Shown one piece after another: positions 55,504-64,000 of a DNA stretch of 64,000 nucleotides (its first letter is position 1; every line of letters begins with the position of its first letter). This stretch comes from Planctomicrobium piriforme (GTDB taxonomy: Bacteria; Planctomycetota; Planctomycetia; Pirellulales; UBA1268), in the NCBI GenBank assembly GCA_945869735.1, contig CAMBPQ010000007.1, positions 1 to 64,000 of the forward strand, in the 5' to 3' direction. Under the pieces are notes generated by a model. The model ran no database searches, was not told the DNA's origin, and saw nothing but the letters and a program-made list of their open reading frames with translations. The position numbers and the translations under genes were made by a program.

Positions 55504-56472
55504 ATGGCTGATACTCCTGAGCCCCGCCGGCCGCGGACGCGGAAGATCCTGCTCAACGCTCCCCGCGTCGTCGAGGCTGTGGGCGGCACGAGCAGTCTCG
55601 TCGATCGCTTCCTCGACTATGTCCGGCACGAGCGGGCGCTCGCCGACAACACGCAGTCAGCCTACCGTCGAGATCTGCGGGACTTCGCCGCTTGGCTTGC
55701 CGGGCGGCCGGCGGCCTCCATGACGATTCGGGATCTCGGCGACTACTTCGCGGCGCTCACGAAGAAGGGTCTTGCCCGCGCGAGCGTGGCCCGGCAGGCT
55801 GCAACGCTGCGAACCTTCTACGCCTTTCTGCAACTCGAGGGCGTGATTGCTGAAAGTCCGGCGGAGTTGATCAAGGCCGCGAGGCGGGATGACAACATCC
55901 CGGGTACGCTGTCGCCGGCCCAGGTCGACAGGTTGCTCGCCAGCCCGGAGGGTGATGATCCGCGGGCTCAGCGTGACCGGGCGCTCCTCGAACTCCTCTA
56001 TGCGACCGGCTGCCGGGCTTCGGAGGTGTCAACGCTCCGGCTCACCGACGTGCACCTGGCAGAGAGTTTTTGCACCTGTCGCGGCAAGGGCAACAAGGAA
56101 CGCGTCGTGCCGCTCGGCCGCCGTGCGGTCGCGGCGACGTCGGCCTGGCTCAGCGACGCCCGCAAGACGTTTGCCGCCCGGGCGGGGGGCACCCCGTCGT
56201 GGGCTCTCCTCTCGGCGCGGGGCAACCGGCTCTCACGGATGCGGATTTGGGAGATCGTGCGGCTTCACGCCGACCAAGCCGGCATCCCGCCCGACATCGG
56301 TCCCCACACGCTGCGGCACAGTTTCGCCACGCACCTCGTGGCCGGGGGCGTCGACCTCCGCCACGTCCAGGAGATGCTCGGCCACTCGAGCATTGCCACC
56401 ACCCAGCGCTACACGCACGTCGACGCCAGCCGCCTCAAAGCCGTCCACGAGAAGTTTCACCCGCGGCGGTAG
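55504..56472 (+). CDS. XerC/XerD-type tyrosine recombinase
   Basis: The 322-residue recombinase has the full catalytic set R171, K195, H268, R271, H294 and nucleophile Y303 (HTLRHSFATHL, LGHSSIATTQRY). The N-terminal SAM-like domain (FLDYVRHERALADNTQSAY) is typical of Xer proteins that resolve chromosome dimers at dif. An extra ~30-residue N-terminus is present. GGAGG precedes the ATG. It is probably the housekeeping enzyme, and its last codon and stop lie at the edge of a repeat element. Confidence 0.93.
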   Translation: MADTPEPRRPRTRKILLNAPRVVEAVGGTSSLVDRFLDYVRHERALADNTQSAYRRDLRDFAAWLAGRPAASMTIRDLGDYFAALTKKGLARASVARQAATLRTFYAFLQLEGVIAESPAELIKAARRDDNIPGTLSPAQVDRLLASPEGDDPRAQRDRALLELLYATGCRASEVSTLRLTDVHLAESFCTCRGKGNKERVVPLGRRAVAATSAWLSDARKTFAARAGGTPSWALLSARGNRLSRMRIWEIVRLHADQAGIPPDIGPHTLRHSFATHLVAGGVDLRHVQEMLGHSSIATTQRYTHVDASRLKAVHEKFHPRR

Positions 56473-56668
56473 CGCGGAGCGAGTTGGGATGGAGGGCGTA
56501 TTCCCCGCGCTCGCGCTTGGGGCTTCTTGACGGGAATCGTGGCGTGAGGTCCCCAAGAAGCCCGAAGCGCGAGCATTGGAAAGCGGGTGGCGACCGTAGC
56601 GGTAGCGCGGAGCGGGTTGGGATGGAGGGCGTATTCCCCGCGCTCGCGCTTGGGGCTTCCTGACGGGA
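56467..56668 (+). repeat. REP/BIME-like element, copy 6 (A-B-A)
   Basis: Two direct repeats of 69 bases (56467-56535 and 56600-56668; two mismatches) flank a B half-site (56553-56590). The first begins with CGGTAGCGCGG, which contains the xer gene's TAG stop. Both copies end in the A half-site. Confidence 0.9.
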
Positions 56669-56718
56669 GCGTGAACTCCAGCGCAGCCGTACGGCTCATG
56701 CCGTTGCGATTCGAGGTG

Positions 56719-57195
56719 TCAGCGCTTCTTCGGGGGGGCGAACTTGATCTTCTTGATCAGTTCCACGACCGTGCCATCGGGCTGCACCATCCCCGAGACG
56801 GCCGTGACCGCGCGGATCACATTTTCATACTTCAAGGTCGGGTCGCAATCGAGTTCGACCTCCGTCTTGTCGGCGTTGGAGCCGGGGCCGGTTCCCACGA
56901 GATCGATGATCCGCCGGCGGAGATCGTCGAAGTCGCCGACCTGCTGACCGTTCATCGTCATGCTCGTCCGCTCCCCCGATGGGCCGGCCGTCATCTTGAC
57001 GCGGACCGGTGGAATCAGATCCTCGGGGGCCGCTCCAGCGCTGGCGCCGAGCGGCATGCGGATGTCGAAGTCACCTTCGCTGATCACCGATTTGAGCGTG
57101 AGCATGAAAAACGTGATCAACTGAAAAACGACGTCGATCATCGGCGTCATGTCGATCGCGATTTTGTCGGACAGCGATTCGCGTTTCGCGGCCAC
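56719..57195 (-). CDS. ExbD/TolR-family proton-channel subunit 2
   Basis: The 158-residue protein has one transmembrane helix near the N-terminus (PMIDVVFQLITFFML) with the key Asp21, and a periplasmic domain of about 110 residues. ExbD-like subunits move with an ExbB channel to turn proton flow into envelope work. It starts with GTG (57195) preceded by GGAG; an earlier GTG at 57234 has no SD. It follows the first ExbD gene after 13 bases. Confidence 0.9.
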   Translation of the reverse strand: MAAKRESLSDKIAIDMTPMIDVVFQLITFFMLTLKSVISEGDFDIRMPLGASAGAAPEDLIPPVRVKMTAGPSGERTSMTMNGQQVGDFDDLRRRIIDLVGTGPGSNADKTEVELDCDPTLKYENVIRAVTAVSGMVQPDGTVVELIKKIKFAPPKKR

Positions 57196-57208
57196 GGTGA
57201 TTCTCCGG

Positions 57209-57652
57209 TCATTTACTTTCGTCGTATTCAGCACGCAGGACGAACCGCTCGAAGCCCTTCTCCTGACAGACCTTGATCATCTCCTGCACGTCGCCCGTCT
57301 TCGACCGGCCATCGGCCCGCACGATGATCGTGGCCGAACTTGGCTCCTTGCTCGCTGAGATCATCACCCGTTTCTCGTTCTCCAGGTAGCCGCCGACGTC
57401 CTGCAGGGCGATTGGCTCGCCAGAATAGATCACCCTGCCATCGTTCATCAGTTGAAGCGTAATCGGTTCGACCGACGGACCCTCTGCCGGCTTCGCCAAC
57501 TGGCTCGTCGGCAACTGCACGCGGTCGTCCTGAACGGCCGTGGAGAAGTTGAGCGTGAACACGAAGAACGTGATCAACTGAAACGTCATGTCGATCATCG
57601 GCGTCATGTCGATGTCGGTCCTTGCCGGTCCGTCCCTCTGTTTGCGTGCCAT
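57209..57652 (-). CDS. ExbD/TolR-family proton-channel subunit 1
   Basis: The 147-residue protein has the same plan as its downstream neighbour: MARKQRDGPARTDIDMTPMI, Asp21 in PMIDMTFQLITFF, then a periplasmic domain. Having two different ExbD subunits in one operon is common in planctomycetes. The ATG overlaps no neighbour and lies 41 bases after the ExbB-like gene. It should form part of a proton-driven motor. Confidence 0.92.
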   Translation of the reverse strand: MARKQRDGPARTDIDMTPMIDMTFQLITFFVFTLNFSTAVQDDRVQLPTSQLAKPAEGPSVEPITLQLMNDGRVIYSGEPIALQDVGGYLENEKRVMISASKEPSSATIIVRADGRSKTGDVQEMIKVCQEKGFERFVLRAEYDESK

Positions 57653-57693
57653 GGCGTGCCGCTCTCCAGTTCAGCCTACGATCGAGCGTGAGC

Positions 57694-58524
57694 CTACTTC
57701 TTGCCCATGTTTTGGAACCGTGCCATCAGCTTCATTGACTCGTCATCGACTTCCATGTTGAAGCGCTGCAGCCAGTTCTTGAGGAGGCCGTAGCAGGCGA
57801 TGGCGGGAATGGCGAGCCAGAGCCCGATGAGCGTCGTCACGAGGGCCTGTGATATACCGACGGCGAGTTGCGACGGCTTGGGGGCGGTGTCTTGCTGGGC
57901 AATGAGCATGAAGGCCGCCACCATCCCGTCCACCGTCCCGAGGAGGCCGAACATCGGCGCCAAGGCTCCCACGAGCGACACGTAACTGATCTTGTGCTCG
58001 AGGTTCATGGCCTGCTCGTTCTCCGCCGCCTGCATTGCCTCGACGGCCGCCGGATAGCCCGACTGCAACTTGCTCATGCCGGCCGACAACACCTTGCCGA
58101 GATACGAGTCGTCGTTCTTGGCCAGTTCGTAGGCCTGTTGGAATTCCTTGTTTTCCAGATGCTGCTCAAACTGCTGGCCAAGCGCCGGAGGCATCATCAC
58201 CACCTTGCGAAACTGCATGAAGCACATCACGAGGAGAGCCACGAGACCGAAGGAAAGAAGCAAGAAGATGATCACATACTTAACGCCGAGCGCCTCGAGG
58301 AGAAAGGTGAGGTAGCTCTTACCCTCGGGTTCCGCATCGCCATCTTCGTCGACGGCGGCCTCGTCTTGGGCGAAGGCGACGGATGGAGCCACGCACGTGA
58401 CTGCAACGCCCCACGATGCCATCAGGCATGCGGCGAGGAGAATCCGCCCAATCCGCGTGGGAAGCACGCCGGCCCACCACGACCGTATCCCTTCCCGCCC
58501 ACCGTCGCACGAGCCAACCAGCAT
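57694..58524 (-). CDS. MotA/TolQ/ExbB-family proton channel with signal peptide
   Basis: The 276-residue protein has an N-terminal secretion signal (TRIGRILLAACLMASWGVAV, ending AFAQ), an acidic periplasmic segment (DEAAVDEDGDAEPEGK), and three transmembrane helices typical of ExbB (VIIFLLLSFGLVALLVMC, ISYVSLVGALAPMFGLLGTV, ALVTTLIGLWLAIPAIACYG). The GTVDGMVAAF motif is the family's channel part. The start at 58524 is used because GAGGAG lies six bases upstream. It works with the two ExbD subunits. Confidence 0.92.
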   Translation of the reverse strand: MLVGSCDGGREGIRSWWAGVLPTRIGRILLAACLMASWGVAVTCVAPSVAFAQDEAAVDEDGDAEPEGKSYLTFLLEALGVKYVIIFLLLSFGLVALLVMCFMQFRKVVMMPPALGQQFEQHLENKEFQQAYELAKNDDSYLGKVLSAGMSKLQSGYPAAVEAMQAAENEQAMNLEHKISYVSLVGALAPMFGLLGTVDGMVAAFMLIAQQDTAPKPSQLAVGISQALVTTLIGLWLAIPAIACYGLLKNWLQRFNMEVDDESMKLMARFQNMGKK

Positions 58525-58621
58525 GATCATCTCCTCAAAAGGTGTGGTTCCATTCAGCCTTTTCTTGACGACAGCGTACCCTCGCCTCGCCGGACACCGA
58601 AAGGGCTCTGCTCGCTCGGCT

Positions 58622-59758
58622 TCAGGAGGCCTTTGCCGCTCGAAGTTTTTTGGTCCACGGACTGTCCGGGTAGGTCGTTTCCAGATCCTGCCTGGCCTCA
58701 CGGGCACGCTCCGGATTATTGGTCTTATCCCAAAGTTCGACGAGATTGAACAGGGCCTCGGCATGTTCTTCGGGAAGCAAGTTGTGGACCATGTCAATTG
58801 TGAGAAACGAAATGATCGCGTCCCTGTCCTTGTCGCCGATGGCCCGCTGAGCGTCGCCCAGCACGCCGAAGATACGGGCGAGGGACTCAGAGTCGCCGGG
58901 ATCGGCATCTTTGAGCATGCCTTGCGATGCGACGAGGGCGTCAGCAGCCTTGCCGAGACGGGTCAGGCACCGCGCTCGGCCCAGTTCGGTGCCGAGTTTG
59001 GCTCGCTTTCCGGACTCGCCTTCGATCCTCGTCGCGGCCTTGGCGGCCGCCTCGTATTCCCGAATCGCCTCGGCATATTTCTGCTGCCCGGAGAGGAGGT
59101 CGGCCTTCAGCGTAGCGGCCCGCACCTCGATCACGGGCGGACCCTTGGCGAGCGAGCCATATGCGGCCGCTGCCTCGGCGATCTTGCCCTGTCGAGCAAG
59201 GACGGTGCCGAGCAGTTCCTGCATGTCATAGAGGTGATGACTGCGTGGAAACGTGGTGACGAAATCGGTGACGGCCTTTTGTCCGCCTGCGAGCCCCTCG
59301 CCCGTGGCGAGCGCCTTGCGGGCGGTCGCGGCGGCATGAACGAATGCGAGTTCGGTCTGGATATTCTTAGTGAGCCCCTCCTTGTCGGCGGGCTTGATCT
59401 TGTCAAGTTGGTCGAGAGCCCCAGCGCCATCCTTGCGAAGGAGCAGAGTGCGGGCGCTCTTCAACTCCTCGGGTTCTTTGCCAAAGAGGACCTCACGGAT
59501 GCTTTCGATCGGGATCTTTGTCGTGCCGTTTCGGTTCTCGAGGTCGATCCCATTCGGGGATGTGTCGATGACCTCTCCTTGAATGTCGGCCGCAGCCACG
59601 CGCCTCACTCGGTCGAGAGACTGCGCCCGCGTCGGAAAAGCTGATCCTCCGGCGATGATGCCCGCCACTATCGCCCACACCAGTGGGATGAGTCTGCGAG
59701 ACGCCAGGCCGTTCATCGTTGCCCGCTTGTTGGTGGATGCTGTGTTGTTGAATGCCAT
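58622..59758 (-). CDS. Exported TPR protein, partner of the Exb operon
   Basis: The 378-residue protein has a signal sequence (PLVWAIVAGIIAGGSAF) and then TPR-like repeats (KYAEAIREYEAAAKAATR, GRARCLTRLGKAADALVASQ). An early ADIQGEVIDTSPNGIDLENRNG segment looks like a small beta domain of the Tol/SH3 type. It should sit in the periplasm near the ExbB/ExbD motor. Its ATG shares one base with the upstream stop (TGATG), which indicates coupling. Confidence 0.82.
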   Translation of the reverse strand: MAFNNTASTNKRATMNGLASRRLIPLVWAIVAGIIAGGSAFPTRAQSLDRVRRVAAADIQGEVIDTSPNGIDLENRNGTTKIPIESIREVLFGKEPEELKSARTLLLRKDGAGALDQLDKIKPADKEGLTKNIQTELAFVHAAATARKALATGEGLAGGQKAVTDFVTTFPRSHHLYDMQELLGTVLARQGKIAEAAAAYGSLAKGPPVIEVRAATLKADLLSGQQKYAEAIREYEAAAKAATRIEGESGKRAKLGTELGRARCLTRLGKAADALVASQGMLKDADPGDSESLARIFGVLGDAQRAIGDKDRDAIISFLTIDMVHNLLPEEHAEALFNLVELWDKTNNPERAREARQDLETTYPDSPWTKKLRAAKAS

Positions 59759-62700
59759 CACGGTGCGGCCCCCGAGGGAGCAGGCTGCGCCAAGGCTCCC
59801 GCCTCCTGGTCAAGTTGGGTAAATCCGCCAGGATTCGCGGCGCCCTGCTCCTTTTGGACCTCGCGGAGGAGTTTCTCAAACCGCTTTTGAAACGCCTCTC
59901 CGCCCAGATCGGGATAGAGCTTGCGGGTCATGGCGATTGCAGTCTTCGCAGTGTCGAGTCGCTTGTCTCGATCGGCCGCCTGGCCACCCAGTTTGGCCCG
60001 CGTGAGCAGCGTGTCGGCGACGTGCAGCCGCGCCTCAAAAAACTGCTCGCGGGCCTTCATCGCCTTTTCATCGGCCGAGGAAAAGGCCTGGCGAGAGAGT
60101 TTGTTAGCGATGCCGCCCCAGCCCCAGATCAAGATCGGCGGTGCCTTGCGGCCGGCGGCGGACTCCCGCAGCAGGGCATCGCCCTTGGCCGAATCACCGG
60201 CGGCGAGGGCGGCACGGCCTGCCGCCTCGAGCAGATCGGCCGCCTGAAGCTGAATGTCCAGCGAGTTTTGCCGCTTGGGATCGGCGAGGATCCAGTCGAT
60301 CTGCTCCTGAGCTGCATCCCACTTGCCTCGCTCCTTGAAAATGCCGGACATCTTCAGCCGGATCGACGGCTCAAAGCGGGTGATGTCCGCACGGTCTTTT
60401 TCCGCGACGTTTGGGTCATCTTTCGCAGACAGCAGACGGGCATAAGCCTCCGCGGCACGGTCGAGGTATTGCTCTGCCTTCGACTTCGGCACGACGGCGC
60501 CCGTCCCCTTGCCGGAACCAAGCGTGAAATACGTGGTTGCCACCCAGATCTGCGAAGAGATCTTCTTGTCACGCTTGGCGATACCGTCGAGGAACTTTTC
60601 GAACCCGGCGAGGATCTTCGACGCCCGCTCGCGCACCTCAGGCGTGGTCCCCTTGTCGCCACCGCCCAGGTTTTCCAGTTGAGCCTGAAGGTCGCGACCC
60701 ATCGAGAGATACATGCCCGTCAGTTTGGCCGAGGCCTCTTCCCCCTGGCCGGCCGCCTTCTCCAAGGCATCCATCGCCGTCTGGGCCTTGTCGAGTTGTT
60801 CGGTCTCGATGAAGTGTCGGAGGGAGACCGTGAGCGTGCCTTCCGCGAACTGCCCCTGGGCGAGCGCGGGATCGCCGCCGAGAACCACCGTCCACGGGCC
60901 GAAAACCTTGTGTTCGAGAACCCGACCCGCGGTTTCGCGATCGCCGTCGTCAAGGGCCATTTGCACGCGGGCCAGCGCCGCGCCCGCGGCTATCTTGGCC
61001 CCGGCACCGGCAGGCAGGGCGGCCGCCTGATCGAGCGACGTAAGGCCTTCGTCGATGGCGGCCTTCGCGGCCGCGTTCCAGTCGTTGATGGTGCTCTCGT
61101 CGGGACGCACCGACGCCTCAAGCTTGCGGGCTTCCTGCACCTCCCGCCGCAGCCCCGTTCCTGCCCGCATGGCAAACTCGGCACGCCGCGGCGATTCGGC
61201 GGGAAACTTTTCGAGCAGCGCCGCCATGGCCACAGCATCGCGCGACTCGAGGGCCGCGTTCAAAAGCACCGAAAAGGCGTCGGCTCCCTCGGCCTCGGCG
61301 GGCCACGTCTTGCCGATCAAGGTCGCCACCGCGACCAACTTTGCCTTTGCATCCTTGCTCGCGGCCGGATCGGCCTGCAGGCCGAGTTGCTGGAGGCTCG
61401 CCAGGGCCACCCGTGCCGCCTGCCGGCTGCCCATCGCATTGGGATAGCGTTCGGTGAGCATCGAGCCGAGCGTGGCGGCGTCGGCGAACCGCTTGGCGTC
61501 GTAGTAGAGAAACGTCAGCATCGAACGGGCCGAGTTGATCGCCGCCTCGTCGGGTTGCTTCTCGGCTTCACCGGCCTTGATTGCCTCCTCGAAAAGTTTC
61601 GCGGCGGCGTCACGGTCGACCCCAGCAAGGTTGGCCGCCTCCGCAGCCTCCGCTGCCTTACCCTCGGCCAGGAACTTCTTCGCCTCGACCTGCTTCTCCT
61701 GCATTCCAGAAAATGACACGCGGGCATCGGCCACCAGCGTGGCGAAGTCCTTCTCCTCGCTCCCCTCGGGAAGATCCTTACCCAACTTGGCTGCAAGTTC
61801 GCGGGCCTCTTTCGCGAAGTCCTTGTTCGCGGTGGCGACCTCAGTGGCCAGCTTCTTCGCATCCCGCTGGAGCAGGCCCTTGGCCTGTTTCTCCTTCACG
61901 TCGAGTTTGCCCGCCAACGCATCGAGCGCCGCTGCGGTGCGGTACTTCAGCCCCAGCCACTCGGCGTCGAGTTTCCTCCCCGGGAGTTTGTCGGCTGGTG
62001 TAAGGGCGAACTTCCGAACGGCGTCGTCGACTCGTTGCAGGATGGTCGTGGCCTTCGCGGTGTCCTGTTGTTCGGCCGCCATCGCCAGCCAGCACTCGAG
62101 CGAGGTGTTGATGGCCTTGGCGCGGAGCGAGACAGCGAGCGGCGATTTGTCGTCGAGGACTACGATCGGGGAAAGGGTGTCCGCCGCGAGTTCGTGTTTG
62201 CCGATCGCCGCGGTGTTACGGCCCCAGTAATACCTCGCGAAGATCCCCGCCGCGTTCGAACCATATTTCTCAGCCAATGTCTTGAACACGGCTGTCGATT
62301 CGCTGATCGCGGCGGTCGCCTCTGTCGATCCCGCCGGAAAGGCCTTTGATTTTTCGAACAGGGCAGCGCCGGTCATCAGCCGCGTCGAGAGGAGTTTGGC
62401 CCGGTACTGGGTCTGAATCTCCTCGAGGCGATCGACCTCCTTCTGCTGTGACGGCGAGAGTTTGGCAGGGCCGTCGCCATTGGCCTTGCCGCCGGCCTTG
62501 ATCGTGTCGATCTGGGCATCGACCTCGCGAAGCGCCCTGAGGACCGCATCCTCGGCGTTGGTGACGGTGGCGATGTCCTTCTGGTCAGGCTTCACGGTGC
62601 CCTTCAGGCTCTTGATCGCGGATTCGAAGAACGCCACCCCCTCGGCGGAGAGTTTCTTCGCGTCCTGTCCGGGCCGTTTCGCCAGGTCGAGTTTGCCGCG

Positions 62701-63084
62701 ACCGCGTTCGATGAGCAGGTTGCCCTTCTGCGTGTAGGCAGCGATCGCAGGGTCACCCGTGGGCGATGTCGCGAGGAACGTATCGATCGACTTCTCCGCC
62801 TCGTCGAGCAGCGCCGCCCGCTTGGTGGCATCCGACTCGGTGCGGGTTGTACCCACTAAGGCCGTGGCGCGAAGGAACGGCAGTTCGCCCTTGAGTTTCC
62901 CGGAGATGGCGGGGTCGGCGGCCGCCCGCTCGATCACCCACAGCATGACGTCGGGCATCTGCCGTTCGTCGAGTCTCTCCAGCAGGGACCGGGTCGTCTC
63001 TTCCGCGGCCGACTCGCCCCGGGCCGCGCCAGACGCCGACACGACAAGAAAGCTGAGGACTATTGCCCTGAAGACCATACGCAT
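59758..63084 (-). CDS. Very large exported TPR protein
   Basis: The 1108-residue protein has a signal peptide (MRMVFRAIVLSFLVVSASG) and a long helical body of degenerate TPR units (for example AKLFEEAIKAGEAEKQPDEAAIN). It is Ala/Lys/Glu-rich and lacks any catalytic motif. Together with the second TPR protein it likely forms a periplasmic scaffold on the ExbB/ExbD motor. The start is not certain: ATG at 63084 gives the signal peptide, and 63132 would add 16 residues; neither has a good SD. Confidence 0.82.
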   Translation of the reverse strand: MRMVFRAIVLSFLVVSASGAARGESAAEETTRSLLERLDERQMPDVMLWVIERAAADPAISGKLKGELPFLRATALVGTTRTESDATKRAALLDEAEKSIDTFLATSPTGDPAIAAYTQKGNLLIERGRGKLDLAKRPGQDAKKLSAEGVAFFESAIKSLKGTVKPDQKDIATVTNAEDAVLRALREVDAQIDTIKAGGKANGDGPAKLSPSQQKEVDRLEEIQTQYRAKLLSTRLMTGAALFEKSKAFPAGSTEATAAISESTAVFKTLAEKYGSNAAGIFARYYWGRNTAAIGKHELAADTLSPIVVLDDKSPLAVSLRAKAINTSLECWLAMAAEQQDTAKATTILQRVDDAVRKFALTPADKLPGRKLDAEWLGLKYRTAAALDALAGKLDVKEKQAKGLLQRDAKKLATEVATANKDFAKEARELAAKLGKDLPEGSEEKDFATLVADARVSFSGMQEKQVEAKKFLAEGKAAEAAEAANLAGVDRDAAAKLFEEAIKAGEAEKQPDEAAINSARSMLTFLYYDAKRFADAATLGSMLTERYPNAMGSRQAARVALASLQQLGLQADPAASKDAKAKLVAVATLIGKTWPAEAEGADAFSVLLNAALESRDAVAMAALLEKFPAESPRRAEFAMRAGTGLRREVQEARKLEASVRPDESTINDWNAAAKAAIDEGLTSLDQAAALPAGAGAKIAAGAALARVQMALDDGDRETAGRVLEHKVFGPWTVVLGGDPALAQGQFAEGTLTVSLRHFIETEQLDKAQTAMDALEKAAGQGEEASAKLTGMYLSMGRDLQAQLENLGGGDKGTTPEVRERASKILAGFEKFLDGIAKRDKKISSQIWVATTYFTLGSGKGTGAVVPKSKAEQYLDRAAEAYARLLSAKDDPNVAEKDRADITRFEPSIRLKMSGIFKERGKWDAAQEQIDWILADPKRQNSLDIQLQAADLLEAAGRAALAAGDSAKGDALLRESAAGRKAPPILIWGWGGIANKLSRQAFSSADEKAMKAREQFFEARLHVADTLLTRAKLGGQAADRDKRLDTAKTAIAMTRKLYPDLGGEAFQKRFEKLLREVQKEQGAANPGGFTQLDQEAGALAQPAPSGAAP

Positions 63085-63191
63085 GGTGGATGTCGGAGGA
63101 GGAGAGGGAAGTCCGATGAGCGGAACGGTCATTGTGCGGCCCTGCCAATGGTCCGTCAAACCGCCCACCCCGCGGGGCAGGCTCCAGGCGG

Positions 63192-64000
63192 TCAGCGCTG
63201 CAGCCGCCGACTGGCAGGAAGCCGTTCGAGACCAGCGGCCAGTAACTCTCCAAAAGGAGTCATGTCTCCGCGCTGGCGCCACTGCCGGACGAGTGCGGCC
63301 GCCGCGGTCCTCGCCCGGGGATCGGCGTGTGCAGAGCCGCCAGCTGCTTCGGCGAGTGTGACGGCGAGAATGAGTTCGCAGCCGTGCGGCGAGGGCAGCG
63401 CCGCAGGGTGATGGAGATCGGCAGCGGTGAGAACGCCGTGCGAGGTTCGGGCCACGTCGTCGGCCCCCCGCCAATCGAGCACCGCCGACACGCCGGCCGC
63501 GGAGACCGCAGCACGGGGCACGATTTCGTACACCGCCCGCACCGTTTCTCCGACGTGCAGGTCGATCGCTGCGGGCGGCGTGACGGCCAGCGACTCCATC
63601 GCCGACTGCCGGTGGCCGATCAGGCGGTAGGCCGCCACGAGTCGCGGATCAAAACTGACGGCGAGGCGACACTGGCGACCGACGAGCGTCTCGGTGGCGA
63701 AGACTTGCCGGATGAGCTCGCGGCGAATCGCCGTCGCATCGGCCGGCGTCCGTCCGAACGAGGGACCCTGTGACCGCTCCTCGGGGGAGGTGGTCGGATC
63801 AACCAGCACGAATCGGGCCAGACCTGGCCGGGACGGCTCGTCCGCGAGCGGCTCTCCCCCGGTGGCGGCCTGCGCCTCGTGCCAGCCCGCGAGGGCGGTG
63901 CGAACCACGTCTCGGCCGCGGTCGGCCGTCTCCTGATGGGCCACCACCACGAGCCGAACGCTGGTGACTGTCGATTCGGCGGACGTCGATTCGGAGACCG
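63192..64000 (-). CDS. VWA/YfbK-type protein, C-terminal part (truncated by window edge)
   Basis: The frame is open to the right edge, so only the last ~269 residues are visible. They match the C-terminal domain of YfbK-like von Willebrand factor A proteins: FDPRLVAAYRLIGHRQSAM and AVYEIVP are its landmarks. The metal-binding VWA domain should lie outside the window. The protein is probably exported. It is co-directional with the TPR/Exb operon, 107 bases upstream, and may be its first gene. Confidence 0.82.
   Translation of the reverse strand, partial: VSESTSAESTVTSVRLVVVAHQETADRGRDVVRTALAGWHEAQAATGGEPLADEPSRPGLARFVLVDPTTSPEERSQGPSFGRTPADATAIRRELIRQVFATETLVGRQCRLAVSFDPRLVAAYRLIGHRQSAMESLAVTPPAAIDLHVGETVRAVYEIVPRAAVSAAGVSAVLDWRGADDVARTSHGVLTAADLHHPAALPSPHGCELILAVTLAEAAGGSAHADPRARTAAAALVRQWRQRGDMTPFGELLAAGLERLPASRRLQR

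Noticed and set aside
55504-56472. Phage or integron integrase
   Set aside because: The protein fits XerC/XerD in length and motifs; no phage genes, attachment duplication in a tRNA, or cassette array lies near it.
59752-61716. A 654-codon open frame on the plus strand
   Set aside because: It is the antisense of the large TPR gene in high-GC DNA, with Arg/Leu/Gly bias and no family match.

Overview
The window reads as a chromosomal segment of a high-GC planctomycete (Planctomycetota, probably near Pirellulales). Lineage markers seen in the translations are a Tat-exported Gfo/Idh oxidoreductase, a PQQ-type propeller protein beginning with a WPQW box, a secreted protein with the planctomycete LExR-MMAAD-type N-terminal motif, a PEP-CTERM protein, many TPR proteins and SD-poor gene starts. 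It is mostly housekeeping DNA. No prophage, transposase, CRISPR array or rRNA operon is visible.

Layout. 1-1.1 kb: the tail of an unknown gene, dodecin, and a coupled DUF5522/zinc-ribbon pair. 1.3-9 kb: a P2A calcium-type ATPase, a Gfo/Idh oxidoreductase with a DoxX-like membrane protein, and a 2-hydroxyacid dehydrogenase overlapping a Ser/Thr kinase. 9.3-19.2 kb: SDR, tRNA-Asp(GTC), TPR protein, lipoprotein, superoxide dismutase, gltX, propeller protein, PfkB kinase. 19.3-28.7 kb: recA (with a clear promoter and intrinsic terminator), alaS, a PEP-CTERM protein, tpx, a STAS protein, manA. 28.8-41 kb: an RsuA/RluB-type pseudouridine synthase with a repetitive tail joined to pyrK, rpsT, a cobA-hemD fusion, coaD, overlapping mcsA-mcsB, trpE and an orphan ABC ATPase. 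41-49.7 kb: a CPA2 antiporter, a nucleotidyltransferase-like protein, trpBA, mutM, a DUF3500 protein and a ThiO-like oxidase. 50-56.5 kb: a three-gene ATPase operon with 4-bp overlaps, metH and a Xer recombinase. 56.7-64 kb: an ExbB/ExbD/ExbD motor operon headed by two TPR proteins, with a VWA/YfbK-type protein entering from the right edge.

Genes that work together: trpE with trpBA (split), mcsA with mcsB (arginine phosphorylation), gltX, alaS, rpsT and tRNA-Asp (translation), cobA-hemD (uroporphyrinogen III and siroheme), metH (methionine cycle), and the ExbB/ExbD motor with its TPR partners at the envelope.

Intergenic DNA carries two dispersed repeat families. One is a REP/BIME-like element with inverted GAAGCCC..GCGCGAGCG half-sites at six places (9.1, 16.7, 41.0, 49.6, 49.9 and 56.5 kb); it supplies the last codons and stop of one gene and overlaps the stop of another. 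The second is a ~105-bp element at 31.1 and 36.6 kb. The best candidates for something little described are the ATPase operon at 50-51.5 kb, whose middle protein has lost the P-loop lysine, the ExbB/ExbD/TPR locus, and a 20-bp hairpin in the gene-free DNA beside trpA.
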